Assembly (NCBI RefSeq): GCF_029892105.1
Contig: NZ_JARZAJ010000014.1
Span: forward strand, 62,001-126,000
Length of the DNA stretch: 64,000 nt
Source of the DNA: Kitasatospora sp. GP82
GTDB lineage: Bacteria; Actinomycetota; Actinomycetes; Streptomycetales; Streptomycetaceae
Direction of reading: 5' to 3'
Positions 17,823-26,742 of this stretch are shown here, one piece after another. The first letter of the stretch is position 1. Every line of letters starts with the position of its first letter. The position numbers and the translations under genes were made by a program. The notes beneath the pieces are model-generated. The model worked only from the letters and a program-made list of their open reading frames with translations. It was not told the DNA's origin and searched no databases.

Positions 17823-18082
17823 GGGGTCTCCCGGGCGGGGTTGGGGGCGTCCATCGGCGGCAGCGTTGCTCCGAGTGCGTCGCACGATACTGGCGGTGCT
17901 GCTGGTTCGGCCCCTGGCGTGCCCAACTCGCCTGCAGCCGGCCGCCCGTCACGAGCGGACTGGCGAGCACACCGCCCAGAGGAGCGGGACTCTGACTGAT
18001 CAACTGTGCGCGCGCATCGGCGAGTCCGCGTTCGTACCGAGGCGCGCCCCGAGTCCGTGTGCCGGTGGCCGGTGGGGGCGAG

Positions 18083-19117
18083 TCACGGCTGCGGATCGGC
18101 CCAGGGGTTGATGGGGACGGTTCCCCGGCGGTGGCCGTAGCGGTCGAGGAGGTGGCCCGAGAGTTTCGTCGGCCGCAGTGCGATGGCCCGGTTGCCGATG
18201 ACGATGCCGGGAAGGCGGTCGATCAGACGGGCCTCCAGGCGCTGGGCATCGACCGCCGAGCGGACCCAGGCGATGATCAGCAGGTTGTGACGGCCGGTCA
18301 CCCCGGCGCACAGCCGTACTTCACGCATCCCCGAGACCGTCCGCGCGGCCTCCGCGAGCGCGCTCGGACTCACCTGGGCCCGGACGATCACCGTGACCGG
18401 CCACTCGGACAGCCGCCGGGCCACCTCGCAGCGGGCCTGCACCATCCGGGCGGCGAACAGCCGGGCCACCCGCCGCCGTACGGTGTCCGGGCTGCTGTCG
18501 CACTGCTCGGCGAGCCGGGTGAACGAGGCGCGACCGTCGGCCGACAGGGCCACCAGCAGCCGGCGGTCCAGCACGGACGGCTCGAAGACCGCACTCTCCT
18601 CGGGCACCTGGCCGGTGTCGGTCAACCGGGCGACCTGACCGGGGGAGAGGGCGCGCAGGCGCCACCGGCTGCCCTCGGTGTAGACGGTCGAGGCGAGCTC
18701 GACCCTACGGGCGGTGATGCCCTCCATCGAGCCCAGACCGGTGGTGATCCAGTGCGAGAGGGCGGCCAGATCGGGCCGCATCACGGTGAGCAGCAGATCC
18801 CGCTCACCGGTGACGTGCTCGACGGTGCTGACGAAGGGAAGCTCGCCGAGCCGCCCGGCCACCTCCAGCAGACGGCCGTTGGCGCAACCCACCTCCACGA
18901 AGGCCAGACAGCCCCGACCGGTGGCCGACAGGCCGGGGCCCGGATAGCAGCTGACCCATGCCGCGCCCCGGGCAGCCAGCCGGTTCCACCGCCGAGCGGC
19001 CGTCACCGGATCAATGTCCAGCACGGCGCCGATCCTGGCCCAGCTCGCCCGGGGAGCGATCTGCAGAGCGTGGACGAGCGCCCGGTCGAGCTCGTCGAGA
19101 CTGTCGGATTCCTGCAT
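18083..19117 (-). CDS. Tandem Lrp/AsnC-family regulator
   Basis: 344 residues made of two Lrp units, each with an AsnC-type helix-turn-helix (residues about 5-50, LDELDRALVHALQIAPRASW; and about 175-225, VLDRRLLVALSADGRASFTR) followed by an effector-binding RAM-like domain. Double-length Lrp proteins are common in streptomycetes. It is divergent from an M20 amidohydrolase gene with a 138-base shared upstream region, so it probably senses an amino acid or dipeptide and controls that gene. Confidence 0.87.
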   Translation of the reverse strand: MQESDSLDELDRALVHALQIAPRASWARIGAVLDIDPVTAARRWNRLAARGAAWVSCYPGPGLSATGRGCLAFVEVGCANGRLLEVAGRLGELPFVSTVEHVTGERDLLLTVMRPDLAALSHWITTGLGSMEGITARRVELASTVYTEGSRWRLRALSPGQVARLTDTGQVPEESAVFEPSVLDRRLLVALSADGRASFTRLAEQCDSSPDTVRRRVARLFAARMVQARCEVARRLSEWPVTVIVRAQVSPSALAEAARTVSGMREVRLCAGVTGRHNLLIIAWVRSAVDAQRLEARLIDRLPGIVIGNRAIALRPTKLSGHLLDRYGHRRGTVPINPWADPQP

Positions 19118-19255
19118 CGGGCCCTTCTGCCTGCGCTTTCCCGGCGAATACGGGTAGGTATCTGCTCCAGAGCTTCATCCTGGGACAGTCCGTGGCGTTG
19201 TGCACGACCGACGCGCCATCGGACACCAGGTACGAACGAGAGGCAGAGGACACCC

Positions 19256-20458
19256 ATGACGACAGTCGAGCGAGCGAGGGAACTCCACGGCGAGCTGGTC
19301 GAACTGCGCCGAGCGCTGCACCGCGAGCCGGAGCTCGGACTCCACCTTCCGCGCACCCAGGAGAAGGTGCTGGCAGCACTGGACGGACTGCCACTGGAGA
19401 TCAGCACCGGACGCTCGCTCAGCTCCGTCACGGCCGTCCTGCGTGGCACCGGTGGACCGGGCGGTGCGGTACTGCTGCGCGGCGACATGGACGCGCTGCC
19501 CGTCCAGGAGACCAGCGGCGCCGAGTACACCTCCAGGATCGACGGCCGGATGCACGCCTGCGGCCACGACCTGCACACCGCCGGTCTGGTGGGCGCGGCC
19601 AGACTGCTGTGCGACCGGCGTGAGCAGCTCAAGGGCGATGTGGTCTTCATGTTCCAGCCGGGGGAGGAGGGCTTCAACGGCGCGGGAGCGATGATCGAGG
19701 AGGGCGTCCTGGAGGCCGCAGGGAAGCCGCTGGACGCCGCCTACGCGATCCATGTCGCCGCCAACCTGCTGCCGCACGGGCTGCTCGTCAGCCGGCCCGG
19801 CACCGTGCTGAGCGCCTGCGACGAGCTGTGCGTGACCGTACGCGGCCGGGGCGGCCACGGCTCGGCGCCGCACCTCGCCCAGGACCCGGTGCCCGCCGTC
19901 TGCGAGATGGTCACCGCGCTGCAGACGTATACGACCCGGGCCTTCGACGCCTTCGACCCCGTGATCGTCACGGTCGGCCGCCTCAGCGCGGGGACGCAGA
20001 GCAATGTCATCCCCGACACCGCCACCTTCGAGGCCACCGTCCGCAGTTACTCCGAGGCCAACCAGGCGCGACTGCGCACCGGCCTGCCGACGCTGATCAG
20101 GGGAATCGCCCAGGCACACGGTCTCGAAGTCGAGGTGGACTTCAGGACGGTCTACCCGGTGACCGTCAACACCCCCGACGAGACCGGGTTCGCACTCGAA
20201 GCCGCCCGTGAGCTCTTCGGCCCCGACCAGGTGATGGTGGCGCCCCGCCCTTCGAGCGGCTCCGAGGACTTCTCGCTCGTCCTCCAGCAGGTGCCCGGCG
20301 CGATGGTGATGCTCGGTGCCATCGCGCCGGGCGGCGATCCGCGGACGGCTCCGATGAACCATGCGCCGTCAGCGACCTTCGACGACCGGGTGCTCACCCG
20401 TCAGACAGCCCTGCTCGCCGACCTGGCGACCCGCCGCCTCGCGGACACCGCCGCCTGA
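19256..20458 (+). CDS. M20 family amidohydrolase (peptidase)
   Basis: 400 residues from the ATG at 19256, preceded by AGAGGA. Metal ligands are visible in RGDMDALPVQE, HACGHDLHTA, QPGEEGFNGAG (catalytic Glu) and the C-terminal MNHAPSATFDD. A dimerisation/lid domain spans about residues 180-290 (GRGGHGSAPH). Family members hydrolyse N-acyl amino acids such as hippurate, N-acetyl-amino acids or indole-acetyl conjugates. Its divergent partner is an Lrp-type regulator, consistent with amino-acid release from acylated substrates. Confidence 0.9.
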   Translation: MTTVERARELHGELVELRRALHREPELGLHLPRTQEKVLAALDGLPLEISTGRSLSSVTAVLRGTGGPGGAVLLRGDMDALPVQETSGAEYTSRIDGRMHACGHDLHTAGLVGAARLLCDRREQLKGDVVFMFQPGEEGFNGAGAMIEEGVLEAAGKPLDAAYAIHVAANLLPHGLLVSRPGTVLSACDELCVTVRGRGGHGSAPHLAQDPVPAVCEMVTALQTYTTRAFDAFDPVIVTVGRLSAGTQSNVIPDTATFEATVRSYSEANQARLRTGLPTLIRGIAQAHGLEVEVDFRTVYPVTVNTPDETGFALEAARELFGPDQVMVAPRPSSGSEDFSLVLQQVPGAMVMLGAIAPGGDPRTAPMNHAPSATFDDRVLTRQTALLADLATRRLADTAA

Positions 20459-20495
20459 CGGCCCGCTCGTTTGGGCCCACTCGTCCGTGCGCCGA

Positions 20496-20918
20496 CTACT
20501 CGGTGACAAGCTGGAAGCGTTCGAGGACCACGGGAGTGGTGTCGTCCACGGTGAACGCGGCATCGCCCAGTGCGGCCCGCAAATCCGGGCTGTGCCAGAA
20601 CCTCTCGTGGTCCGCCCGCCACTGAGCGACCGAGGTGTGGCCCTCGCCCTCGTCCACCGCGTGTGCCAGGTCGACCTCGGCCAGCGGCACGACGCGCACG
20701 CCCGTCACCTCGATGACGGCGACCGGTCGGTCGGCGGAGTCGACCACGGCGGACCGGGAGCCCACCTGCGGCAGCGGCTCGTCTGCCTGCTCGTACTCGG
20801 CGAGCAGACCGGTGGTCGAGGTCTTGGAACCGTCGAGGATCGCCGCGACCAGGCGGTCGCGGAGCGGGCCGGGGAAGGCGAAGCAGGCCGTGGGCAGGGA
20901 GGTGGGATCGGTCGTCAT
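20496..20918 (-). CDS. ASCH domain protein
   Basis: 140 residues from the ATG at 20918. It is a small beta-barrel of the ASCH/PUA-like type: FPGPLRDRLVAAILDGSKTS near the start, then PLPQVGSRSAVVDSADRPVA and SVAQWRADHERFW. ASCH domains bind RNA or act as small amidohydrolases in some bacteria; which applies here cannot be told. Confidence 0.8.
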   Translation of the reverse strand: MTTDPTSLPTACFAFPGPLRDRLVAAILDGSKTSTTGLLAEYEQADEPLPQVGSRSAVVDSADRPVAVIEVTGVRVVPLAEVDLAHAVDEGEGHTSVAQWRADHERFWHSPDLRAALGDAAFTVDDTTPVVLERFQLVTE

Positions 20919-21061
20919 GCGGCCACCGTAGTGCGGCGCCACGCGGTGGCCCGAACGGTTTTCCGCACGCAGGCGCGGCAGTTGCAGCCGTTCACCGCAG
21001 TCATTGACTGTCACCGCAGTCGTTGGCGTGACTTCTCGGCGGGTGGCTCGTTGGACGGGGC

Positions 21062-21250
21062 ATGAAGAAGCGCAGCATGCTCGCCGTCGCGTCCCTGGCC
21101 GTCGGAGTGGTCGCCTCGCTCACGGCCCCGAATGCCCACGCGGGCTCGGCCGACACCGGTAGCCGCAGCTCCGGGATCCTCACCCCGGACACCCTGCCGG
21201 TGCCCGACCAGGCCACGGGTGACAACACCGCGGACGATGCCGATCGCTGA
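21062..21250 (+). CDS. Small secreted protein of unknown function
   Basis: 62 residues: a clear signal peptide (MKKRSMLAVASLAVGVVASL, cleavage near AHAG) followed by only ~35 polar, acidic residues without Cys. The ribosome-binding site is weak. I recognise no family. It could be a secreted peptide or the start of a decayed exported protein. Confidence 0.5.
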   Translation: MKKRSMLAVASLAVGVVASLTAPNAHAGSADTGSRSSGILTPDTLPVPDQATGDNTADDADR

Positions 21251-21340
21251 CGTCCGCCCGGGCTCTGCGTCGGGTGTCCGACGTAGAGTCGGATGCCGTA
21301 CGGGTCCGTACGGCTTGCGACAACGGCGAGGAGAGAACCG

Positions 21341-22237
21341 GTGACCGCAGTTACGATGGCCAAACCTACGGTGGGCTTCGTCGGGCTGGGCGGAATGGGG
21401 CGCGGCATGGCCGCCAATCTGCTCCGGGCCGGCTTCTCCGTCCAGGTGTGGAACCGCTCGCCCGATCCGGTGAAGGCTCTCGTCGCCCAGGGCGCGGTGG
21501 CCGCCGCCGACTTGACCGAGGTCTTCGCCAACGAGGTCGTCGTCTCCATGGTCGCGGACGACCGGGCGGTCGAGGCCCTGCTGCACGACCCGGCCCTGCT
21601 CGCGGGCGCCCGGGCCACGCTGCACATCAACATGGCCACCGTCTCACTGCCACTGGCCCGCCGCGCGGTCGAGCTGCACGCCGAACACGGCCTCGGCTAC
21701 CTCTCCGCCCCCGTCCTCGGCCGCACCGAGGTGGCGGAGGCCGGTCGGCTCAACATCCTTGCCGCAGGCCCCGATCAGCTGCTGGAGCGGGCCGAGCCGC
21801 TGTTCGCCGCGATGGGACAGCGGACTTGGCGCTTCGGCAGTGAGCCGCACCAGGCCAATGCCGCCAAGATCAGCGCCAACTTCCTGCTCGCCTGCGCCAT
21901 CGAGTCCCTCGCCGAGGCCAGCAGCCTGGCCGAGGCCAACGGAGTGGCGGCGACCGACCTGATCGAGCTGCTCACCAACACCGTCTTCCCCGGCCCGGTC
22001 TACGGCGGCTACGGCGCGATGGTCGCCGAACGGCGCTACGAGCCCGCCGGGTTCCGCCTCGCCCTCGGCCTCAAGGACGTCGGCCTCGCACTCGAAGCGG
22101 GCGCCGAGCAGCACGTCCCGCTCCCCTTCGGCAGCGTGCTGCGCGACGCGTTCCTGGACGCGATCGCCCACGGCGACGCGGACCGCGACTGGTCAGCAGT
22201 CGCCGAGGTCTCCCGCCGCCGCGCCGGACTCGACTGA
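21341..22237 (+). CDS. NAD(P)-dependent beta-hydroxyacid dehydrogenase-like protein
   Basis: 298 residues. The Rossmann motif VGFVGLGGMGRGMAANLLRAG lies close to the N-terminus, and NAAKISANFLLACAIESLAE carries the family's catalytic Lys. The C-terminal all-helical domain is complete. GAGGAG placed seven bases before the GTG at 21341 supports that start; the ATG at 21356 is an alternative. Family members oxidise 3-hydroxy acids or reduce semialdehydes and imines. Confidence 0.88.
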   Translation: MTAVTMAKPTVGFVGLGGMGRGMAANLLRAGFSVQVWNRSPDPVKALVAQGAVAAADLTEVFANEVVVSMVADDRAVEALLHDPALLAGARATLHINMATVSLPLARRAVELHAEHGLGYLSAPVLGRTEVAEAGRLNILAAGPDQLLERAEPLFAAMGQRTWRFGSEPHQANAAKISANFLLACAIESLAEASSLAEANGVAATDLIELLTNTVFPGPVYGGYGAMVAERRYEPAGFRLALGLKDVGLALEAGAEQHVPLPFGSVLRDAFLDAIAHGDADRDWSAVAEVSRRRAGLD

Positions 22238-22405
22238 CGACCGGCCCCAATCGGCCGCAGGCCGGCCTCTGCTGGGCCGCTCTCGGGTCGGAACGGTCTG
22301 TGTCCGTCCCTCCGTGTTTCTCGGATCCGTCGCGATTCGTAGCGGTCAGGCCGTGGGATGAGAACCCAGTCGCTGCCGGCCAAGGTTTCCGGAACCCTGA
22401 CCGGC

Positions 22406-22861
22406 ATGGACCCGGACCCCGTCGACCATGCTCGACGTCTGGCGTGTGACCGTTTCCCCGATGCGCTCGCCGTGATCCTTGCCGGGTCGACGGCTGCGGG
22501 GCGAGCCACTGCCGGCAGTGACCTGGACATCGCGGTGCTCATCGGAGATGGCAGCGAGACCTGCCGGGAGACGATCCGGTTCGAGGGACGGGTCGTGGAA
22601 CTCTTCGTCCACACCCGTGCCGGTCTCGTGGACCTCTTCGCTGCGGACGTTGCCGTACGTCGTGCGGTCCTGCAGAGCATGTATGCCACCGGTCTCGTCC
22701 TGGTCGACACGGATGGTGCGGCCGGACGCGCCCGTGCGCCGGCCGAGGCGGACCTCCGCGAAGGGGAAGGTCCCCGGTTCGATCCACGGCGTGGTGAAGG
22801 CGAACGGCGGCTTCGTCCCCGCCGAACGGAAACGGGCGGACAGCGCCCTGACGCTGGCTGA
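22406..22861 (+). pseudogene. Nucleotidyltransferase gene truncated by an IS30 remnant
   Basis: From the ATG at 22406 the protein has the polymerase-beta nucleotidyltransferase motif GSTAAGRATAGSDLDIAVLI and continues normally to about VDTDGAAGRARAPAEADLRE. After about 22780 the frame reads into sequence that, one frame over, encodes the start of an IS30 transposase, so the last ~30 residues are probably not original. The active-site G-S...D-x-D is intact. It resembles MNT/HEPN-type antitoxin nucleotidyltransferases, but no HEPN partner is present. Confidence 0.6.
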
Positions 22862-23102
22862 GCGCGAGGAGGTCTCCCGGGGGCTGGCCCGTGGCGAGTC
22901 CCTCCGCGCGATTGCAGGGAGGCCGGGCCGGGCGCCGTCGACCGTCAGCCGCGAAGTGGGCCGCCATGGCGGGCGGGCGAAGTACCGGGCGGCGGATGCC
23001 GACGAGCGAGCCTGGGACAACGCGCGCCGCCCCGAATCCTGTCTGCTGCAGGAGATCCTGTGCTTGCCAGGGATCTCCCGGCAGGAGTGGGGACGTCGGT
23101 GA
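22791..23102 (+). mobile_element. IS30-family transposase, N-terminal remnant
   Basis: One frame from the nucleotidyltransferase, GGFVPAERKRADSALTLAER, then EEVSRGLARGESLRAIAGR, then APSTVSREVGRHGG and YRAADADERAWDNARRPESC match the DNA-binding start of IS30 transposases. The DDE catalytic domain is missing: the frame stops at 23102 just before the transglycosylase terminator. Confidence 0.75.
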
Positions 23103-23147
23103 GCAGTGATCGCGTGCGCCGGGGTTCCGGGGGAACCGGGGCACGAC

Positions 23148-23181
23148 GAAGGGGCCCGGTGCGTGTGCACCGGGCCCCTTC
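23148..23181 (-). terminator. Terminator of the transglycosylase-like gene
   Basis: GAAGGGGCCCGGTGC (23148-23162) pairs exactly with 23167-23181 around a GTGT loop. It lies 26 bases beyond the stop of the minus-strand gene. Confidence 0.85.
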
Positions 23182-23206
23182 GGGTGACTGCGGCTACTGG
23201 GCCGGC

Positions 23207-23599
23207 TTAGTACCAGTGGTGAGCGGCCCAGAACGCCCAGGCAGCGTTGGGGCTGCCGTAGCGGGAGTTCATGTAGTTGTAGGCCCACTTGATCTGGGTG
23301 GTGGGGTTGGTCTTCCAGTCCGCACCGGCGGAGGCCATCTTGGAGGCCGGCAGCGCCTGGCCCAGGCCGTACGAGCCGCTGCTCGGGTTGGTCGCGGTGA
23401 CGTTCCAGCCGCTCTCGTGCGAGATGATGTTGCTGAAGGAAGCCAGCTGGTTGGCCGGGACGATGCTGGCGGCGATCTGCTGCGGGGTGGCAGCGGACGC
23501 GGCGGTCGGGGCGACAGCGGCACCGATACCGGCGATACCGGCGGCGGCGGCGAACAGAGCAACGGGCTTGCGCAGACGAGCGGTGAACGAAGTAGACAA
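23207..23599 (-). CDS. Secreted lytic-transglycosylase-like protein
   Basis: 130 residues from a TTG at 23599 (AGGA eight bases upstream). A signal peptide ending near AASAA is followed by a short transglycosylase-like domain: ASFSNIISHESGWNVTATNP (catalytic Glu in HESGW), SGSYGLGQALPASKM, then IKWAYNYMNSRYG and WAFWAAHHWY. This compact form is common among streptomycete and Lactobacillus aggregation-promoting/resuscitation-like wall proteins. It probably cuts peptidoglycan during growth or germination. The upstream region is long (about 700 bases) and could hold a leader RNA. Confidence 0.88.
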   Translation of the reverse strand: MSTSFTARLRKPVALFAAAAGIAGIGAAVAPTAASAATPQQIAASIVPANQLASFSNIISHESGWNVTATNPSSGSYGLGQALPASKMASAGADWKTNPTTQIKWAYNYMNSRYGSPNAAWAFWAAHHWY

Positions 23600-24340
23600 G
23601 AAGAAGTCCTAGGTCGGGGGACAGGAATCCACGCCCTGACGGGGTCAGCAGCCACTCAGGAACTCGTGTGACAGACGTGGGGTCGGCGCGATGCGAGATC
23701 TGCGCCGGTCGCCATGACACGAGTCCGGGGGACCGGCGTGTCCTGGCGACTAGGCCAATTGTTAGCGGGCCTCGGGGCCGGTTCCAAGGAGTCGAAAACG
23801 GCCGACCTACGAGGCGCCGTCGTAGGCGGGTCGCCGTACGCGCTGCCGAGCGGCCCGCGATCTACCCGAGGGGTCTGGGCTGAAACCTCGCCTACGAAGT
23901 ATTTTTCACTTCCTGGATTCACGGCGCTGACCTGCGCGGATACCGGGGTCGGCGGCGGGCGGGGCGGAGGCGGGGACGGGGGGTGGAGGTGCGGGCCGGG
24001 GGTGGCGGCTAAACCTCTCCGGCCGCACGACGATGCACGGTAGTGGACCTCATGGGGGCTGTGGCTGGCATCACGCGCCAACATGATCCTTTTGTCTGTT
24101 TTAGGGGCTTTTGTATCCCCGTGAGGCGCAGCTGATCTCGCCGAAGGGCACGGTGCTGCCACAGCTGTTGTGGCGCAGCTCACCTGAGAAGGGCCTGGGG
24201 GAGGCTCGGCGTGGATGGATCGGCGGCGGGGGTGGCCGACGGGGTCGGTCGATTAGGACATGTGCATGTCAAAGATTCGTCATATGCCAGACAGAATTGC
24301 CGGAACTCGCATGTTCGGCGCCCGTACGCGATAGCGTTTC
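23600..24340. other. Long intergenic region, 740 bases
   Basis: No gene is supported here. It holds a very G-rich tract at about 23938-24010 (runs of three to six G) and a short AT-richer patch at about 24080-24120. The transglycosylase-like gene must have its promoter and leader in this region, and the Roadblock operon reads out of the other end. I looked for the conserved parts of the c-di-AMP riboswitch common before wall-hydrolase genes but could not align them convincingly. Confidence 0.4.
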
Positions 24341-24409
24341 GTGGCGTCGAGGCTACCGCAGGTGAGCGCGGGGGCTGCGCGTGCTCACGTACGGAAGAGG
24401 TGGGGCGAG

Positions 24410-24793
24410 TTGGCGGGAATTGATGAGTGCCTGGTCGAGGCGATGGCGATACCGGGCGCCCTGGGCATCAGCCTGGTGGACTGGACCAGTGGACTGACCC
24501 TCGGCGCGGCCGGGGAGGGCCCCTCGGGCGACCATGACGCGGGCGCTGCCGATGCGACCGAACTGGCCCGCGCCGTCGTCCAGAACCCCTCCTTCGCCGA
24601 CCCGGACTCCGCCGCCACCCTGGCCGAGGACGTGATCGTCAGCTCGCCCGGCCGCTACCACCTGCTCCGCTTCGTCGAGGCGGGCTTCGAGAGCGGTACC
24701 TTCCTCTATCTCAGGCTCGACCGTGCGACCGCCAACCTGGCCATGGCCCGCCTGCTGTTACGCAGCATCGCCGAACGGCTGGTGCTGATCTGA
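24410..24793 (+). CDS. Roadblock/LC7-like protein 1, with a TTA codon
   Basis: 127 residues from a TTG at 24410 (GAGGTGGGGCGAG precedes it); a GTG at 24341 would add 23 residues. Strands GALGISLVDWTSGLTLG, EDVIVSSPGRYHLLRF and GTFLYLRLDRATANLAMARL fit a Roadblock/longin-type fold. It is clearly paralogous to the third small protein of this cluster. Codon 117 is TTA (24758-24760), rare in streptomycetes and read by the developmentally controlled bldA tRNA. The stop overlaps the next start by one base. Confidence 0.75.
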   Translation: MAGIDECLVEAMAIPGALGISLVDWTSGLTLGAAGEGPSGDHDAGAADATELARAVVQNPSFADPDSAATLAEDVIVSSPGRYHLLRFVEAGFESGTFLYLRLDRATANLAMARLLLRSIAERLVLI

Positions 24794-25695
24794 TGTCTCT
24801 TCAGGTCCGGCCCGCTCTGGTGCCGCGACGGCGCCCGTCCGCACTGGCGCCGGGCCGCACCCTCGGTGACGTGGTCGAGGCCCTCGCAGCCGAGCACCGC
24901 ACCGGCGCCGTCCAGAGCACCACCGGCGTGGTCCACCTCGCCGAGGGCGAAGTCCTGCAGGTGCAGAGCGCTGCCGCGCCCGACCTTCCGACTCTGCTCG
25001 TCCGCTCCGGACGGCTCACCGAACAGGACCTCCTGGAGCTGTCCGGAACACCGCGGGAGCCGCTGTTCGAAGCCCTGCTGAGCTCGGGGCGGATCGGTCG
25101 AGGGGTGCTCGAACTCTGCCACCTCAGCGCGATGTCGGACGCCGCCTTCCTCGCCCTGCCCCAGGACAGCGGACCGGTCAGGTTCCAGCAGGGCGCGCAC
25201 CCCCAGCTCGGGGCGATCCGCCCGATCGACGTGAGAACGCTCCGAGCGGCGGTGGCCCAGCGCCGGGCGCTGCTCGACCGGATCTGGCCCTGCCCCTGGC
25301 TCGACACCGCTCCTGTGCGGCTGAGTGCGAACACCGAAGCCCGCACCGATACGGGCTGGAGCAGGGGCCAACGCGCCGTCGTGCGCGTCGCCGACGGGCG
25401 GCGGACGCCCCTGGTGATCGCCCGGCTGCTCGGCCGCCCCGCCTTCGCCACGCTGCTGGACGTCCGCAGGCTCGCTGCCGCCGGCCTGGTCGAGACCCCG
25501 CCGGACCGAGCGGGACCGGCAGTCGTGGCCGCACCCGTCAGGTCACCGGTACCGGCCGCACTGGCCGCGCCGACCGCCCTGAGCGCCGAACTGTCGCTCG
25601 GTGCAGGTGAGTCGGCCCACGGTCCGGCCGTCCCGGCGGACCCCGAAGTTGCCCTGCTGATCCGGCTCCGTGCCGCTCTGGAGGCCCGTCTGTGA
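24793..25695 (+). CDS. Roadblock-cluster partner protein, unknown function
   Basis: 300 residues. The N-terminal part (residues about 20-75: TLGDVVEALAAEHRTGAVQS, then GVVHLAEGEVLQVQSAAAPD) resembles a DUF4388-type effector domain. The middle may be a winged helix (VIARLLGRPAFATLLDVRRLAAAGLVE), and the end is Ala/Pro-rich. It is coupled to Roadblock protein 1 by a one-base overlap. DUF4388 domains occur in bacterial signalling proteins beside small-GTPase regulators, so a regulatory role with the Roadblock proteins is likely but unproven. Confidence 0.55.
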   Translation: MSLQVRPALVPRRRPSALAPGRTLGDVVEALAAEHRTGAVQSTTGVVHLAEGEVLQVQSAAAPDLPTLLVRSGRLTEQDLLELSGTPREPLFEALLSSGRIGRGVLELCHLSAMSDAAFLALPQDSGPVRFQQGAHPQLGAIRPIDVRTLRAAVAQRRALLDRIWPCPWLDTAPVRLSANTEARTDTGWSRGQRAVVRVADGRRTPLVIARLLGRPAFATLLDVRRLAAAGLVETPPDRAGPAVVAAPVRSPVPAALAAPTALSAELSLGAGESAHGPAVPADPEVALLIRLRAALEARL

Positions 25696-25789
25696 CCGCT
25701 CTGTCCACCCGACCGGCTCGACCCGCCCCGCACGCCGTGGTCGCTGAATGAAACGCGCATTCCGTCAACTCACCGGAAGGAGGCAGTCC

Positions 25790-26173
25790 GTGATCTCCGA
25801 GCACGAGGTGCTGACCGAACTTCGCGGCCTCCGCGCCAGGATCCCGCATCTGGCCGGCGGACTGGTCGCCACCACGGACGGCCTGGTCGTCGCCCACGAC
25901 ACCACGGACCTGGAGCCGGAGGGCATTGCGGCGCTCACCGCCGCCGCGCTCGGTGTCGGCGCCCGGCTGACCGAGGCCACCGGCCGGGGCGGCTTCCGCG
26001 AGCTGCTGACCAGGGGCGAACTCGGCTACACCGCGACCTATGCGGTCGGCGCCTTCGTGGTGCTGACCCTGCTGGCCGGACCCGAGGCCAACGTCGGCCG
26101 ACTGCACCTGGAGGCGCGCAAGGCCGGCGGCCGGATCGCCGCGCTCGCCGACACCGCCCTCGGCCGACCGTAA
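25790..26173 (+). CDS. Roadblock/LC7 protein 2
   Basis: 127 residues from the GTG at 25790, six bases after a strong GGAAGGAGG site; an ATG at 25748 would add 14 residues but has no such site. PHLAGGLVATTDGLVVAHDT, then EGIAALTAAALGVGARLTEA and GAFVVLTLLAGPEANVGRLH make a typical MglB/CvnB-like Roadblock domain. In conservons and in MglB such proteins regulate a Ras-like GTPase, but no GTPase, DUF742 protein or histidine kinase is encoded nearby. Confidence 0.78.
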   Translation: MISEHEVLTELRGLRARIPHLAGGLVATTDGLVVAHDTTDLEPEGIAALTAAALGVGARLTEATGRGGFRELLTRGELGYTATYAVGAFVVLTLLAGPEANVGRLHLEARKAGGRIAALADTALGRP

Positions 26174-26296
26174 CCCCCGCCTCCTCGGTCCTGTCCGTCC
26201 GACTCTCCCGCAGCCCCCGCTCTCAGGCCCGGACCGCCCGCCCGGGCACCGGCTTTCCGCACTGCCCCACACCACACTCGAAGGGAAGACCATCCG

Positions 26297-26668
26297 ATGG
26301 CGAACACCGAGACGGCCCTCAAGGACGTCATGACCATCGAAGGCGCCGTCGGCGTCGCACTTGTCGACTACGGCAGCGGTATGGCCCTGGGCACGCTCGG
26401 TGGTGACGCGAGCCTGGATCTCGGCGTCGCGGCGGCCGGCAATACCGACGTGGTCCGGGCCAAGGTCCGGACCATGGAGATGCTCAAGCTGAACGACACG
26501 ATCGAAGACATCCTGATCACCCTCAACGCCCAGTACCACGTCATCCGCCCGCTCACCAGCCGCTCCGGCAAGGGCCTGTTCCTCTACGTCGTCCTCGACC
26601 GCAACCGGGCGAACCTGGCCATGGCGCGGCACCAACTCCGCCGGATCGAGGGTGAACTGGAGGTCTGA
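26297..26668 (+). CDS. Roadblock/LC7-like protein 3
   Basis: 123 residues from the ATG at 26297 (GAAGGGAAGA upstream). It shares blocks with Roadblock protein 1: GAVGVALVDYGSGMALG, IEDILITLNAQYHVIRPL and LFLYVVLDRNRANLAMARHQ. The pair looks like a duplication flanking the effector-like protein and the canonical Roadblock protein. Confidence 0.75.
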   Translation: MANTETALKDVMTIEGAVGVALVDYGSGMALGTLGGDASLDLGVAAAGNTDVVRAKVRTMEMLKLNDTIEDILITLNAQYHVIRPLTSRSGKGLFLYVVLDRNRANLAMARHQLRRIEGELEV

Positions 26669-26684
26669 CCCGCCCCGAGGCACC

Positions 26685-26730
26685 GTGTGGTCCGTCCGCG
26701 GTCGGGCGGCCCCGCCCGGACGGACCACAC
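26685..26730. terminator. Bidirectional terminator between Roadblock cluster and MFS gene
   Basis: GTGTGGTCCGTCCG (26685-26698) pairs exactly with 26717-26730 across an 18-base loop that is itself G+C-rich; it separates two convergent units. Confidence 0.8.
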
Positions 26731-26742
26731 GGGTCACCACGA

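Noticed and set aside
23938..24010. G-quadruplex or small gene in the G-rich tract
   Set aside because: Runs of G are expected by composition here and no frame has coding character; nothing more specific can be supported.
23600..24060. c-di-AMP (ydaO/yuaA) riboswitch before the transglycosylase-like gene
   Set aside because: Such riboswitches are common before wall hydrolases in this group and a minus-strand stretch near 23760 (CGAGGCCCGCTAACAATTGG) is faintly similar to the conserved 3' part, but the GGGGTGAATC and GGGGAACC elements are not found. A covariance search with RF00379 would decide.
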